NCBI GenBank assembly: GCA_023229135.1
Contig: JALNZT010000064.1
Coordinates: 1-13,934, forward strand
DNA length: 13,934 nt
From: Bacteroidales bacterium
GTDB lineage: Bacteria > Bacteroidota > Bacteroidia > Bacteroidales > F082
Reading direction: 5' to 3'
Shown here piece by piece: positions 1-7,601 of the stretch. How positions within the stretch are numbered: the stretch's first letter is position 1; every line of letters begins with the position of its first letter. The translations under genes were made by a program, and so were the position numbers. Below the pieces are notes generated by a model that saw nothing but the letters and a program-made list of their open reading frames with translations, searched no databases and was not told the origin of the DNA.

Positions 1-139
1 AAGCGAACCGCTGAAACAAACCATGGCTTAGAAAGCTGTAAAGCTAATTGAAAAATTTCTGTGCTATTCATGGCCTAAAAATAAATCATTTCTCTATTTA
101 ATTTCCACTCGATTTCATATAGACCCGTTTTTAAGGACA

Positions 140-255
140 AATCGGGCTTTAGCCCTGCCAACATTTTCCGTTATGGTGTCGTACCTACGGAGCTCTATTT
201 TCGTGTTCTACATCCTTTTCTACAAAGATTACGCCTTTCTGAGGCTTGAAATGTG
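140..255. repeat. Candidate interspersed intergenic repeat
   Basis: This stretch starts with a short perfect inverted repeat, GGGCTTTAGCCC (144-155). It continues into a segment with CCTACGGAGCTC (about 184-195) and then GCCTTTCTGAGGC (about 231-243), two GC-rich blocks separated by a pyrimidine-rich spacer. The alternation of GC-rich blocks with AT-rich spacers, outside any gene, resembles the short repeats scattered between genes in many Bacteroidetes genomes. That assignment rests on memory of the pattern, and there is only one copy in this window. The borders are approximate. Confidence 0.35.
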
Positions 256-381
256 GTATGTTGTACATAAAACATCACTCACCAAAAAATCAAAGCCCAG
301 CTCACAACGGGTCGGGAGCGGAGGCCTTGTGTGTGCGGCGGGCGTGTGCTTGGCCTGGGCGATGAAAAACAGCAGGAAAAC

Positions 382-509
382 ATGCAAGGCAGCCCAAAAG
401 GCTGTTAGTATAATGCAATGCCCGCAAAAAGTTTGAATAGAAACTTAATACCCGAAAATATTTTCAAAGCACAGCATATAAAGGCATTGCGTTATACCCA
501 ACCTTGCAT
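382..509. repeat. Nested inverted repeat with internal hairpin
   Basis: Two arm segments pair in order across about 128 bp. ATGCAAGG (382-389) pairs with CCTTGCAT (502-509), and TATAATGCAATGCC (409-422) pairs with GGCATTGCGTTATA (483-496) with one mismatch, which would be a T-G wobble. On the left, the two arm segments are separated by a second perfect hairpin, CAGCC/GGCTG with loop CAAAA (390-404). On the right only a few bases separate them. The central loop contains the 12-bp palindrome GAAAATATTTTC (454-465). The architecture is that of a foldable element such as an integron attC site, a small non-autonomous transposable element or a structured RNA. No integrase or transposase lies in the window, so the class is undecided. 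Confidence 0.55.
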
Positions 510-555
510 AGTTTTCCGCTGTTTTTTAGCGCGTGGGTGGATAGCTTCGCACACA

Positions 556-582
556 CTTGACTTTTGCTAGCTTTTTGTCAAG
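556..582. repeat. Short hairpin in intergenic region
   Basis: CTTGAC (556-561) and GTCAAG (577-582) form a 6-bp stem around a 15-nt loop that contains the palindrome GCTAGC (566-571). On the plus strand it is followed by A-rich rather than T-rich sequence, so it is not a convincing plus-strand terminator. Its role is unknown. Confidence 0.35.
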
Positions 583-591
583 AAAAAGCGA

Positions 592-710
592 AATAATATC
601 TTCAATCCAAACCTGCTAACTTTTATTATCAACGACAATTCTATTTTACGAACAAAAACTGTTAGCAAACTGATTATCTGATAATGGGTAAGGATATCTG
701 AAAGTAGAAC
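592..710. repeat. Diverged direct repeat, copy 1
   Basis: This 119-bp unit aligns with copy 2 at a constant offset of 142 bp over its left part (592-620 matches 734-762, including CCTGCtAACTTTT against CCTGCgAACTTTT) and at an offset of 180 bp over its right part (AGGATATCTG at 691-700 matches 871-880). The two copies differ by many point changes but have the same order of blocks, which indicates an old tandem duplication. No reading frame is preserved across the unit. Confidence 0.7.
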
Positions 711-733
711 GCAAGTGTCCCCCGGTACAAAAA

Positions 734-890
734 AATATTATCGTCAGTCAAAGCCTGCGAACTTTTGCTATCTGCGACAATTGCTCTTTACGAACGAAAA
801 CTGCTAACAAGCTTACTAACCTGAGCTCTTTAATTTTAATCGAACTCAGCTTACTATCTGTTGATGGGGCAGGATATCTGGAAATAAAAA
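734..890. repeat. Diverged direct repeat, copy 2, with 38-bp insertion
   Basis: This is the second copy of the unit at 592-710. It is longer by exactly 38 bp. The extra material begins and ends with the 9-mer AGCTTACTA (810-818 and 848-856, 38 bp apart), which is the signature of a slipped-strand or tandem duplication. Removing one 38-bp period restores alignment with copy 1. The function is unknown; it lies directly before the terminator of the minus-strand gene set. Confidence 0.7.
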
Positions 891-912
891 CTATGGCTTA
901 TGATTTCCCAAC

Positions 913-939
913 AAAAAAGGCAGCCAACCGACTGCCTTT
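913..939 (-). terminator. Intrinsic terminator after the alpha/beta hydrolase gene
   Basis: Read on the minus strand, AAAGGCAG and CTGCCTTT form a perfect 8-bp stem (932-939 with 916-923) around an 8-nt loop, followed at once by a run of T (complement of 913-918). It lies about 27 bp past the hydrolase stop codon, where the minus-strand gene set ends. Confidence 0.85.
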
Positions 940-965
940 CTTAACCAAAATCACTCACTAACACC

Positions 966-1949
966 TTATTTCACAAAGTCTTTCACGGCTTTATTAAAGC
1001 CTTCCGGATTTTCAAACATCAGGAAATGTCCTGTTTTGGGCAGCATAACCAACTGACTGTTGGCTAGCTTTTCATGGCCGACTTCAGCTATTTTTTTGGT
1101 AAATCCCGGATTTAAAAACCGATTGGGGATGAGGTTGTCATTTTCACCGAAAACAATCAGCACAGGCTGTTCAATTTCTTCCAAATGATCCAGTACCGGC
1201 TCGTTTACCATGCCATGAACCGACTGCACAACCGCATAAGAATAGGCTTCAAAATCTTTGGCTGAGCGCATGGCGATGCGGTCGTCAATCATAAATTGTG
1301 CATCTTCAGGCATTTTATAAAAGTTGTAATACAGATTGGTCTGAATGGCTTCTACCGGCGTTTTCATCACGCTTTTGAGGGTCATCACCTGCCTGAACCA
1401 TTCTTTTTGTCCGGCAGAAAAATGCTCGAACCCGGCAGGAGCTGCTAAAATTAAAGCTTTCACAATTTCAGGGTATTCAATGGCCGTAACCAGCGAAATC
1501 TGTCCGCCCATGCTGTGTCCGGCCAAATAAACTTTGTCCAGCTTGAGCGAATCAACCAATTCATTGATTACCGAAGCGTAGTAGGTCATCATTCCGCTAT
1601 GCGGCAATTTACTTGATTTCCCGTAACCGGGCAGGTCAATGGCAATGCAGCGGTAATTGTTGCGCAGCACTTCGATATTTTTCTTCCAGGCAGGCAGATA
1701 ACTTCCCAGCCCATGAATGAAGATAATGGTTTCATTGCCCGTTCCTTGATCTACATAAGCCAGCTCTACTTCGTTGCTTAGCTGCACTTTATGCACTTCA
1801 AAAGGGTAGGGGATTTCTTCAAAAGAAGTGTATTCAGGAAGGTTCATCAGGGGATTCATCTGACTGTAAGCATTTGTGTTACTAATAAGTGTTAAAGTGC
1901 TTATGAGCAGTATGATAAAGATATGTTGAATCGTTTTCATGATTTTCAT
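966..1949 (-). CDS. Secreted alpha/beta hydrolase (esterase/lipase-like)
   Basis: This 327-residue protein has the alpha/beta-hydrolase fold signature. The oxyanion-loop HG is at 79-80, the nucleophile elbow GHSMGG at 144-149 gives Ser146, the acid is probably Asp271 in GENDNLIP, and the catalytic His is His308 in TGHFLMFENP. The sequence between about 170 and 250 would form the lid or cap. The hydrophobic N-terminus (about residues 8-28) looks like a signal peptide ending near AYSQ, so the enzyme should act in the periplasm or outside the cell. Met4 is an alternative start. It begins 10 bp after the outer-membrane barrel gene and is followed by a terminator, so the two are probably cotranscribed. 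In this family the substrate (ester, lactone, peptide or haloalkane) cannot be read from motifs alone. The ligase, thiolase and transporter upstream favour an ester that releases a carboxylic acid, which is inference. Confidence 0.9.
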   Translation of the reverse strand: MKIMKTIQHIFIILLISTLTLISNTNAYSQMNPLMNLPEYTSFEEIPYPFEVHKVQLSNEVELAYVDQGTGNETIIFIHGLGSYLPAWKKNIEVLRNNYRCIAIDLPGYGKSSKLPHSGMMTYYASVINELVDSLKLDKVYLAGHSMGGQISLVTAIEYPEIVKALILAAPAGFEHFSAGQKEWFRQVMTLKSVMKTPVEAIQTNLYYNFYKMPEDAQFMIDDRIAMRSAKDFEAYSYAVVQSVHGMVNEPVLDHLEEIEQPVLIVFGENDNLIPNRFLNPGFTKKIAEVGHEKLANSQLVMLPKTGHFLMFENPEGFNKAVKDFVK

Positions 1950-1959
1950 TTTTTAAGGA

Positions 1960-3543
1960 TTAAAACATAAGCCATTTCACAACCAGAAAACTCGTCCAGG
2001 GATTAACCGGACGCACGCCATAAACACCGCCGTTAATAGGTGCTCCGTAGCGGTCGTCGGCGCTGTCGTAAAAGTCGCCTAACCACATATGTGCCGCGTG
2101 CCACTCAATGCTCATATAAGTGCCAACATTATAAACCAGGGAAACGTTTGCTTCTGTGCCAATGGTTTTTCCACCGGCTTGTGGCTCGGCATTGCTCATC
2201 GCGAAGCCGCCACCAAGTTTAGCAATAAGTTTGTAAGGAATCAGTCCTTTGGAAGCTGTTGCACTGGCAAAGCTCATGCCGTAGCCCATATTTGAAAGGT
2301 CTGCTATTGCAGGTGTGTAGCGGTTTACCACATTACCGTGAGGCATCAGGATATAGGTTCCTGAACTGATAAAAATCGCTCCCGGAGCAGCCCAGGTATT
2401 GGCGGTCATTACACCGCTGTATTTTTTGTCGGCCAATCCATCTTCATCACCTGTTGTATAAACCAAATCAAGTTTAAAATGGTCGTCGGGTGTTTGTCCG
2501 TAGCGGTAAATAGTTTTAAGGTTCGCCCCAAAACCGCCCAGATCTGCACCTTTTTCGAAGATGCCATTCCGTTTTACGTCAACTGTTCCATAATTGTAAT
2601 TGAAAAATCCGGTAAGCGACCAACGATCTGCCATCATATCCGCATTGCGACTAAAAAATGCGCCAGTCCAAAAGATATCAGCTTTGTAAGGGTCTGTTCC
2701 AAACTTAAATTTGAAGGTTCCCATATAATCGTTGAGCAACGAGTTTAGTCCTTGTCCAAGGATGGAAATACCACCTTTCCCGGCTGAGCGGTCGCGCACA
2801 TAATTGAACGAAACGCCTACATTCCACAAGGGTGAAACGCTGCGTTCAGCCATTAACTCGAACATGTTTACATCGTCGTCCTGAAAAATATCGTTTTCGT
2901 AATATTTATAAAATCCGGCTTTGTATTTGCCGAAATCACGGTCGTGCCTGATAGTAACACCCACAGCGTCAGTGCCAAAATATCCCAGTCGGTAGCCGGT
3001 ATTGGTCATCTTATCGAATAAAGTGCGGTAGGCATTGTACGGACTGTCAAACATGCGTTGCATTCCCAGGTTTATCGCCCAGCGATCCCAGGGAAGCAGT
3101 TCCAGTTCAATATTTTGTGTTTGCAGGTTTACCTGGTCTGCCGAGATGGCGCCGCCCAGGTTTCCACCGGTGCCATAAGAGGCATCGCCCCAGGTCCAGT
3201 CGATCTCGAATGAAGCCCTAAGAATCGCTTTCCCGTTGAAAAGGTTGGGCTGATAGATAAAAAATGGCACGATGCGCTGTTCAATATATAAAGCACGCGA
3301 GGTGTCGGAAGTCATTGAGCCGTTTTGGCCAAACAGCCTGCCAACAACTTGTCCGCGTAGGAATTCACTGGTAGGATAGAAATTGGAGGCAACGCCCTGA
3401 TTGATAAAAAAAGCAAGAAACTGAAATTCTTTGTCTGACTTTTCAGGGATTTCCTTGCTCATAAAATGGGTTGTCGGTGCTTGTGCCAATAGCATGCCGA
3501 TACTTGCAAACAGCGCTGCAACAAGAAAAGTAAATTTTTTCAT
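1960..3543 (-). CDS. Outer-membrane beta-barrel protein (porin-like)
   Basis: The 527-residue product starts with a clear signal peptide (MKKF then a hydrophobic stretch, cleavage likely after Ala20 in LLA-QAP). It continues with alternating hydrophobic and polar strands rich in Tyr, Trp, Phe, Gly and Asp, and ends in Phe (...VVKWLMF), as outer-membrane barrels commonly do. The size and the pattern of strands joined by Asp/Gly turns suggest a barrel of roughly 16-18 strands. I do not recognise the family with certainty; the style is close to alginate-export or DUF1302-type porins. It has no TonB box, plug domain or carbohydrate-binding module that I can see. The secreted hydrolase follows after 10 bp. 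The preceding gene is 126 bp upstream, across a hairpin, so this pair may have its own promoter or be partly insulated. Transport of the hydrolase product or substrate is an inference from context. Confidence 0.82.
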   Translation of the reverse strand: MKKFTFLVAALFASIGMLLAQAPTTHFMSKEIPEKSDKEFQFLAFFINQGVASNFYPTSEFLRGQVVGRLFGQNGSMTSDTSRALYIEQRIVPFFIYQPNLFNGKAILRASFEIDWTWGDASYGTGGNLGGAISADQVNLQTQNIELELLPWDRWAINLGMQRMFDSPYNAYRTLFDKMTNTGYRLGYFGTDAVGVTIRHDRDFGKYKAGFYKYYENDIFQDDDVNMFELMAERSVSPLWNVGVSFNYVRDRSAGKGGISILGQGLNSLLNDYMGTFKFKFGTDPYKADIFWTGAFFSRNADMMADRWSLTGFFNYNYGTVDVKRNGIFEKGADLGGFGANLKTIYRYGQTPDDHFKLDLVYTTGDEDGLADKKYSGVMTANTWAAPGAIFISSGTYILMPHGNVVNRYTPAIADLSNMGYGMSFASATASKGLIPYKLIAKLGGGFAMSNAEPQAGGKTIGTEANVSLVYNVGTYMSIEWHAAHMWLGDFYDSADDRYGAPINGGVYGVRPVNPWTSFLVVKWLMF

Positions 3544-3594
3544 GGTTTGAATTTTAAGCTAAAAATGCTGTTACAAAGGAATTAAAAATGTGTT

Positions 3595-3609
3595 CAACAA
3601 TAATTGTTG
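3595..3609. promoter_or_regulatory. 15-bp palindrome upstream of the barrel gene
   Basis: CAACAAT-A-ATTGTTG is a perfect 7-bp inverted repeat with a single central base, about 50 bp before the barrel start codon. A weak match to the -7 element (TTCCTTTG on the minus strand, 3574-3581) lies closer to the gene, so the palindrome would sit around the -33 region of that promoter. A regulator-binding site is possible. No regulator is encoded in the window. Confidence 0.3.
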
Positions 3610-3619
3610 CAAATGAAAT

Positions 3620-3656
3620 ACAACGACCGGCAAAGCCTTGCTTTGCCAGTCGTTGT
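3620..3656 (-). terminator. Long hairpin after the lipoprotein gene, probable terminator or attenuator
   Basis: A 17-bp stem (3620-3636 with 3640-3656) has one mismatch and a 3-nt loop. It lies 13 bp beyond the stop codon of the lipoprotein gene. Read on the minus strand it is followed by TATTTCATTTG, a broken rather than continuous T tract. It may therefore stop transcription only partly, or protect the 3' end of the upstream message, and so set the ratio between the six-gene part and the barrel-hydrolase pair. Confidence 0.65.
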
Positions 3657-3669
3657 GAGACAAGAAAGC

Positions 3670-4500
3670 TTAGAATCTAATATACTTTTGAACGTTGGAT
3701 TCGCCATAAGCACCACCGCTTGTGCTACCAAATCCACCGGTAGCTGTAGGAGGTGTTACTCCGGGAATTTCCGGATCTGTTTGTGCGATTTCGTACTTCA
3801 TGGTAACGCCACCTGCCAGCATCACTTCAAAAATACCTTCACTTACAAGGCTCGAAGGGCTGCTTTGATTGGTAGTGATAGTCCAGATATTGCCAGTGCC
3901 TGATTTGGCCTGAATGAAAGTTCCGATGAGGGTAGTTTTTGAGCCATCAACTGTATAACTTTCTACTACGTATGTGTTGTCACCTTTGAAGTTAGCAAAG
4001 ATTGAATCTACGCCTGCATAAACCAGCAATGGAGCAACATTGACACCTGATGAAATCCACTGGCCGATGATGCCCAGCTCGTTCAACATCGCTTTTTTGC
4101 TTTCTGTGGTAGGCATTGCAGCGCCGGCAGCGTTATAAATGCTGGTGGCAGAAGCAGGAGCTACAACTATTTCCTCTGAACCATTGGCGATTCCGCCGAG
4201 TACCAGATTAAGTGTTGCAGTGGATGTTCCGGCAGTATGTGTAACGGTATAACTTGTTAAAGTTGCTGTTCCACCTGTGAGGGTAACATTAAAAGAGGCG
4301 GCCTCGAGATTGCCTGTTTTATCAGCCATTTTGTAAACTGCCTCACTGAAAGAAACGTCTGCTTTAGTATTGTCAGCAGAAACTTTTACATCAACAAAGC
4401 TTGCAGGAACTTTTGGGTCGTCTTCATCTTTTTTACAAGAAGTCATTACAAGGCTCATTCCGAGCAGGATTGCCATAAGGCTAAACAATTTAGTTTTCAT
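3670..4500 (-). CDS. Two-domain surface lipoprotein
   Basis: The 276-residue protein has a type II signal peptide with lipobox MTSC, giving lipidated Cys22. The following KKDEDDP is acidic, as in the lipoprotein export signals that send Bacteroidetes lipoproteins to the cell surface. Residues about 35-128 look like an Ig-like or Big-type beta domain (FVDVKVS... through the PASATSIYNAAG block). Residues about 141-240 resemble a lipocalin-like beta barrel: GQWISSG, FKGDNTY, an IGTF strand, an IWTITT strand and a MKYEI strand. The tail from about 248 to 266 is rich in Gly, Ser and Thr. It starts 33 bp after the acyl-CoA ligase gene and is probably in the same transcript. A ligand-binding role at the cell surface is inferred from domain style and context; the exact function is unknown. 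Confidence 0.82.
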   Translation of the reverse strand: MKTKLFSLMAILLGMSLVMTSCKKDEDDPKVPASFVDVKVSADNTKADVSFSEAVYKMADKTGNLEAASFNVTLTGGTATLTSYTVTHTAGTSTATLNLVLGGIANGSEEIVVAPASATSIYNAAGAAMPTTESKKAMLNELGIIGQWISSGVNVAPLLVYAGVDSIFANFKGDNTYVVESYTVDGSKTTLIGTFIQAKSGTGNIWTITTNQSSPSSLVSEGIFEVMLAGGVTMKYEIAQTDPEIPGVTPPTATGGFGSTSGGAYGESNVQKYIRF

Positions 4501-4533
4501 AAGAATAAAAATTTAAGATTAGTGAATGAAATA

Positions 4534-6042
4534 TTAATTATTTGGATTTAAAGATTTTCTATCAATTTTTCCCGCGTCATTTTTGGGAAGTGCTTCCACA
4601 AACCGAAAATGTTTCGGGATTTTATATTTTGCTAAGCGTTCGAGGCAGTAGCTTGTGAGTTGGCTGGCGTCTGTTTGTTTGTTGGCTTTCAATACAACAA
4701 AAGCCATGCCGACTTCGCCCCACTTTTCATCCGGAACACCGATAATCGCGACCTCTTCAATGTCGGGATGCTTCCGCAGCGCAAATTCTACCTCAGCGGG
4801 ATAGACGTTTTCGCCTCCGCTGATATACATATTTTTGAGCCTGTCGATCACGTAAATATAGCCTTCATCGTCCTGACGCACAAGGTCTCCGGTATGAAAC
4901 CAGCCGTCTTTTATTGTTTTTGCCGTTTCCTCTGGATTATTCCAATAGCCGGGCGTAACATTTGGGCCTTTCAGCAAAAATTCTCCGTCTTCTCCTGCTT
5001 TTACTGGCTTTCCGGCCTCGTCGGCAATACGGATTTCGTAGTAAAAATTCGGTTTTCCGATGGATCCTTGTTTACGAATCGCATCTTCCTGATTTAGCGA
5101 CATCACGTTGGGTCCCACCTCAGTGAGGCCGTAACCTTGTCGGATTGGAATAGTTTTGCCGTGCCATTTTTCGATCAGCGGAATGGGCATCGCTTCTCCA
5201 CCCACAACAAAATAGCGCACCAGGCTTAGGTCGGCGGTTTCAAAAGTCGCTTCATCAGCCATCATTTTCAACATGGTAGGCACTGCCCAAAAAATCGTCA
5301 TTTTGTAGTCTTCCAGTGCTTTTAGTACCTGTTGAGGGTCAAATTTCCGCATCAGGAGCGTATAAGCACCATGATGCATAAAAGGTGTTTGCAGCACGTT
5401 CCAACTTCCGGTATGGAACGAAGGAGCGCAATTTATGGAGCGGTCCAGCGAGGTAATATCGAGGCGCATCTCAGTATTGATACTGTTCCAAAACAGCATT
5501 TTATGGGTGTAAACCGCGCCTTTTGGGAATGAAGTTGTGCCGGAAGTGAAAATCAAAAATATCGGATGATCTTCATCGAAATCGGCATTTTCAAAATGAT
5601 ATTCGTTCGTTTCTGACAAGGCCTTTTCCGAAATGATCTTGAGTTCTTCAAGTGAATATTTCTGGCTTATTTTATCGAAATTTTCGGTCTGTTTTAACTT
5701 GTCTTCAAACTGTTTCTCGAAGTAAATAGCTACTGGATCAGATTCGCTGAGCAAGAAGTCGATTTCTACCGGGGTGAGGCGGTAATTGAGCGGAACCAAA
5801 ACAATACCGGCTTTTTGTGCAACCACAAATAAGCTAATGAGTTCCAGTCTGTTTTCGCTTAAAATAGCTACCCGATCACCTTTTTTTAGACCATATTCAC
5901 GGCTGAATTTATCAGCAAGATAATTGCCGAGACGGTCAAGCTGTTTCCAAGTGAAGGATCTGCCGCTTTCAAATTCCTCGAAAGCAATTTTATCTGCTTG
6001 ATATTGTGTCCATTTGGCGGTCCAGTCGAATTGATTACTCAT
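4534..6042 (-). CDS. Acyl-CoA synthetase (AMP-forming ligase)
   Basis: This 502-residue enzyme of the adenylate-forming superfamily activates a carboxylic acid to acyl-AMP and then acyl-CoA. The core motifs are present and in order: P-loop TSGTTSFPKG (166-175), YGLTE (304-308), TGD (384-386), the hinge and A8 block DRLKNMYISGGENVYP (400-415), and the catalytic Lys492 in NDAGKIDRK. The length is normal for FadD/AlkK-like short- to long-chain ligases, and no carrier domain is attached, so this is a free CoA ligase rather than a synthetase module. It lacks a signal peptide and is cytoplasmic. Its start codon overlaps the symporter stop (ATGA), indicating translational coupling of uptake and activation. 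The chain length it accepts cannot be read from the sequence. Confidence 0.94.
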   Translation of the reverse strand: MSNQFDWTAKWTQYQADKIAFEEFESGRSFTWKQLDRLGNYLADKFSREYGLKKGDRVAILSENRLELISLFVVAQKAGIVLVPLNYRLTPVEIDFLLSESDPVAIYFEKQFEDKLKQTENFDKISQKYSLEELKIISEKALSETNEYHFENADFDEDHPIFLIFTSGTTSFPKGAVYTHKMLFWNSINTEMRLDITSLDRSINCAPSFHTGSWNVLQTPFMHHGAYTLLMRKFDPQQVLKALEDYKMTIFWAVPTMLKMMADEATFETADLSLVRYFVVGGEAMPIPLIEKWHGKTIPIRQGYGLTEVGPNVMSLNQEDAIRKQGSIGKPNFYYEIRIADEAGKPVKAGEDGEFLLKGPNVTPGYWNNPEETAKTIKDGWFHTGDLVRQDDEGYIYVIDRLKNMYISGGENVYPAEVEFALRKHPDIEEVAIIGVPDEKWGEVGMAFVVLKANKQTDASQLTSYCLERLAKYKIPKHFRFVEALPKNDAGKIDRKSLNPNN

Positions 6043-7589
6043 GCTAAATTCCTATTTTTCTTGTTAAACAAATGCCAGACAAGTCCGACTAAGGTTGAGA
6101 TGACAATCGCTGATGAAGCAGCAATAGCAGGGTTTCTGACAGGGCCTTCGATAAATTTCGTAAAAAATTCTAACGATAGTGGCTGAATTTCATGCCATGC
6201 CGGTAAACCATAATAAACCAAAAAGTGCACGCTGATGGCTGTTACGCTTGCCGCAAAAACCGTTTGTACGCGCACATCTTTGAAGAAAATACCAAAAATA
6301 ACCGGTACAAAAGCAGCCGAGAAATAAGCATAAACGCCGTTTTGCGCAAAAATACCGACACTCAGTTTAGGACTAATTAATTGGCCATAAGCCAGATAAA
6401 TAGTCACGGCAGCCATAACAACAATTGCCAGTTTGTTGATTTTAATCAGACCCGAATCTGTAAAGTTTTTGCGACCAAAAAGCGGTTGAATCAAATCAGA
6501 AGTAATTGTAGTAGAAACAGATTGCACCAAACCTTCTAAGGTTGACATGCCGGCAGCAATAAGTCCTAAAACCACGAATAAACCCACCAAAACTGCTACT
6601 GTTCCATCAGCAAAAACTTGCACCACATAGGCCGGAATAATATTATCGTTGGCAAGTGGTTCACCATCCACCATGAGATTCGGAAATTCCAATCGGGCAT
6701 AAAGGCCGGCAATTACAACGGAGAAAAACAACATTTCGGCAATCACTGCGGTGACCAAAAATTTATTGACATCAGATTCTTTCTTGAGTAATAGCGATTT
6801 GGTGATAATATGTGGCTGCACTACTATGGCGATTCCTACCACCACCTGTGCGAAAATAATCTCAAAGAAATCGCGGAATAGCGGGCTTTGCGGGTTGGTA
6901 GCTTTAACAAGCACCGGGTCGATGGCTGCCAGCTTATCTAAAAATCCCTGAACGCCATTGCTGAAATGTTCAAAGCCGGAAGTCAGTAAAATCACCGCCA
7001 CAATAAGCATTACAGCGGCCTGAATGGCATTTGTATAAACCATGGAATTTGCACCTCCGTACATCATATATCCAAAAACGAACAGTACGATTACGATCAT
7101 CACATTCATTTCGTCGAGGTTGAGAGCTTGTGCCAAAACTTTGGTGAGGGCAACTACAATCAACACAATAAACGTAAGTAAAAGCAATGCCAAAATACCC
7201 ATAAAAAAGGCGTAACGCTTGCTGTCATAGCGTTTTCCGATCCATTGCGCCAAGGTAAGTGCTTTCACAGTTTGGCCATGTTTTCGAAAGCTTTTGGTGA
7301 GTATGACCAGCGAAATCATGGAAGCTAAAGGCAGGAAAATAGCATAAGACAGCACACCTGAGATACCGAAATTGGCAATAAATCCGGGATTGATTATAAA
7401 AGTAGCGGCACTCGTCATGCTGGCTGCCAGCGACAAACCTACTGCTACCGGCGAAAATAACACGCTGCCGAGCGCGTAATCGCTGATGCTTTTGGTTTTG
7501 CCGGCACCCTTAAAAACAAGGTATAGTACCGCCATCACGTAAAGTGCGAGTAAAATCCAGGTTCCTGTTATTTGAGCTGAAGTAGCCAT
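6039..7589 (-). CDS. Sodium:solute symporter (SSS family), probable carboxylate importer
   Basis: The 516-residue integral membrane protein has about 13 hydrophobic segments, the usual number for the SSS/LeuT-fold family. The TM1 region has SLAASMTSAATF (53-64). The block GLIAAGMSTLEG (342-353), with Ser349-Thr350, corresponds to the conserved segment that supplies Na2-site ligands in this family. The QPHIITKSLL block (258-267) resembles the PHI segment of acetate/monocarboxylate members such as ActP. It starts 12 bp after the KASIII-like gene and overlaps the ligase gene by 4 bp. Coupling to a CoA ligase favours import of an organic acid over a sugar or amino acid; that is inference. Confidence 0.92.
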   Translation of the reverse strand: MATSAQITGTWILLALYVMAVLYLVFKGAGKTKSISDYALGSVLFSPVAVGLSLAASMTSAATFIINPGFIANFGISGVLSYAIFLPLASMISLVILTKSFRKHGQTVKALTLAQWIGKRYDSKRYAFFMGILALLLLTFIVLIVVALTKVLAQALNLDEMNVMIVIVLFVFGYMMYGGANSMVYTNAIQAAVMLIVAVILLTSGFEHFSNGVQGFLDKLAAIDPVLVKATNPQSPLFRDFFEIIFAQVVVGIAIVVQPHIITKSLLLKKESDVNKFLVTAVIAEMLFFSVVIAGLYARLEFPNLMVDGEPLANDNIIPAYVVQVFADGTVAVLVGLFVVLGLIAAGMSTLEGLVQSVSTTITSDLIQPLFGRKNFTDSGLIKINKLAIVVMAAVTIYLAYGQLISPKLSVGIFAQNGVYAYFSAAFVPVIFGIFFKDVRVQTVFAASVTAISVHFLVYYGLPAWHEIQPLSLEFFTKFIEGPVRNPAIAASSAIVISTLVGLVWHLFNKKNRNLA

Positions 7590-7601
7590 TTTTTATTTGT
7601 T

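Larger units (their letters stand above)
1..965. other. Gene-free, repeat-rich intergenic region
   Basis: No open frame here resembles a protein family. The only open stretch of note (173-436, plus) runs through repeat-like and hairpin-rich sequence and its translation has no recognisable domain. The region holds a candidate interspersed repeat near 140-255, a nested inverted repeat at 382-509, a short hairpin at 556-582, two diverged direct repeats at 592-710 and 734-890, and the terminator of the minus-strand gene set at 913-939. The first 51 bases are open in frame 1 to a TGA at 49-51, so the tail of a plus-strand gene starting before the window cannot be excluded. No tRNA or rRNA was seen. 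Confidence 0.7.

Noticed and set aside
1..51. Possible 3' tail of a plus-strand gene ending in TGA at 49-51
   Set aside because: Only 16 codons are visible, and another frame also stops nearby, so a real coding end cannot be told from chance.
173..436. Open frame of 87 codons on the plus strand
   Set aside because: It crosses the candidate interspersed repeat and part of the nested inverted repeat, its translation shows no family resemblance, and it has no promoter or convincing start.
1..965. CRISPR array
   Set aside because: There are two diverged long repeats and inverted repeats, but no series of short identical repeats with even spacers, and no cas gene.
4660..5097. Open frame of 145 codons on the plus strand
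   Set aside because: It is antisense to the C-terminal domain of the acyl-CoA ligase and shows no family motif.
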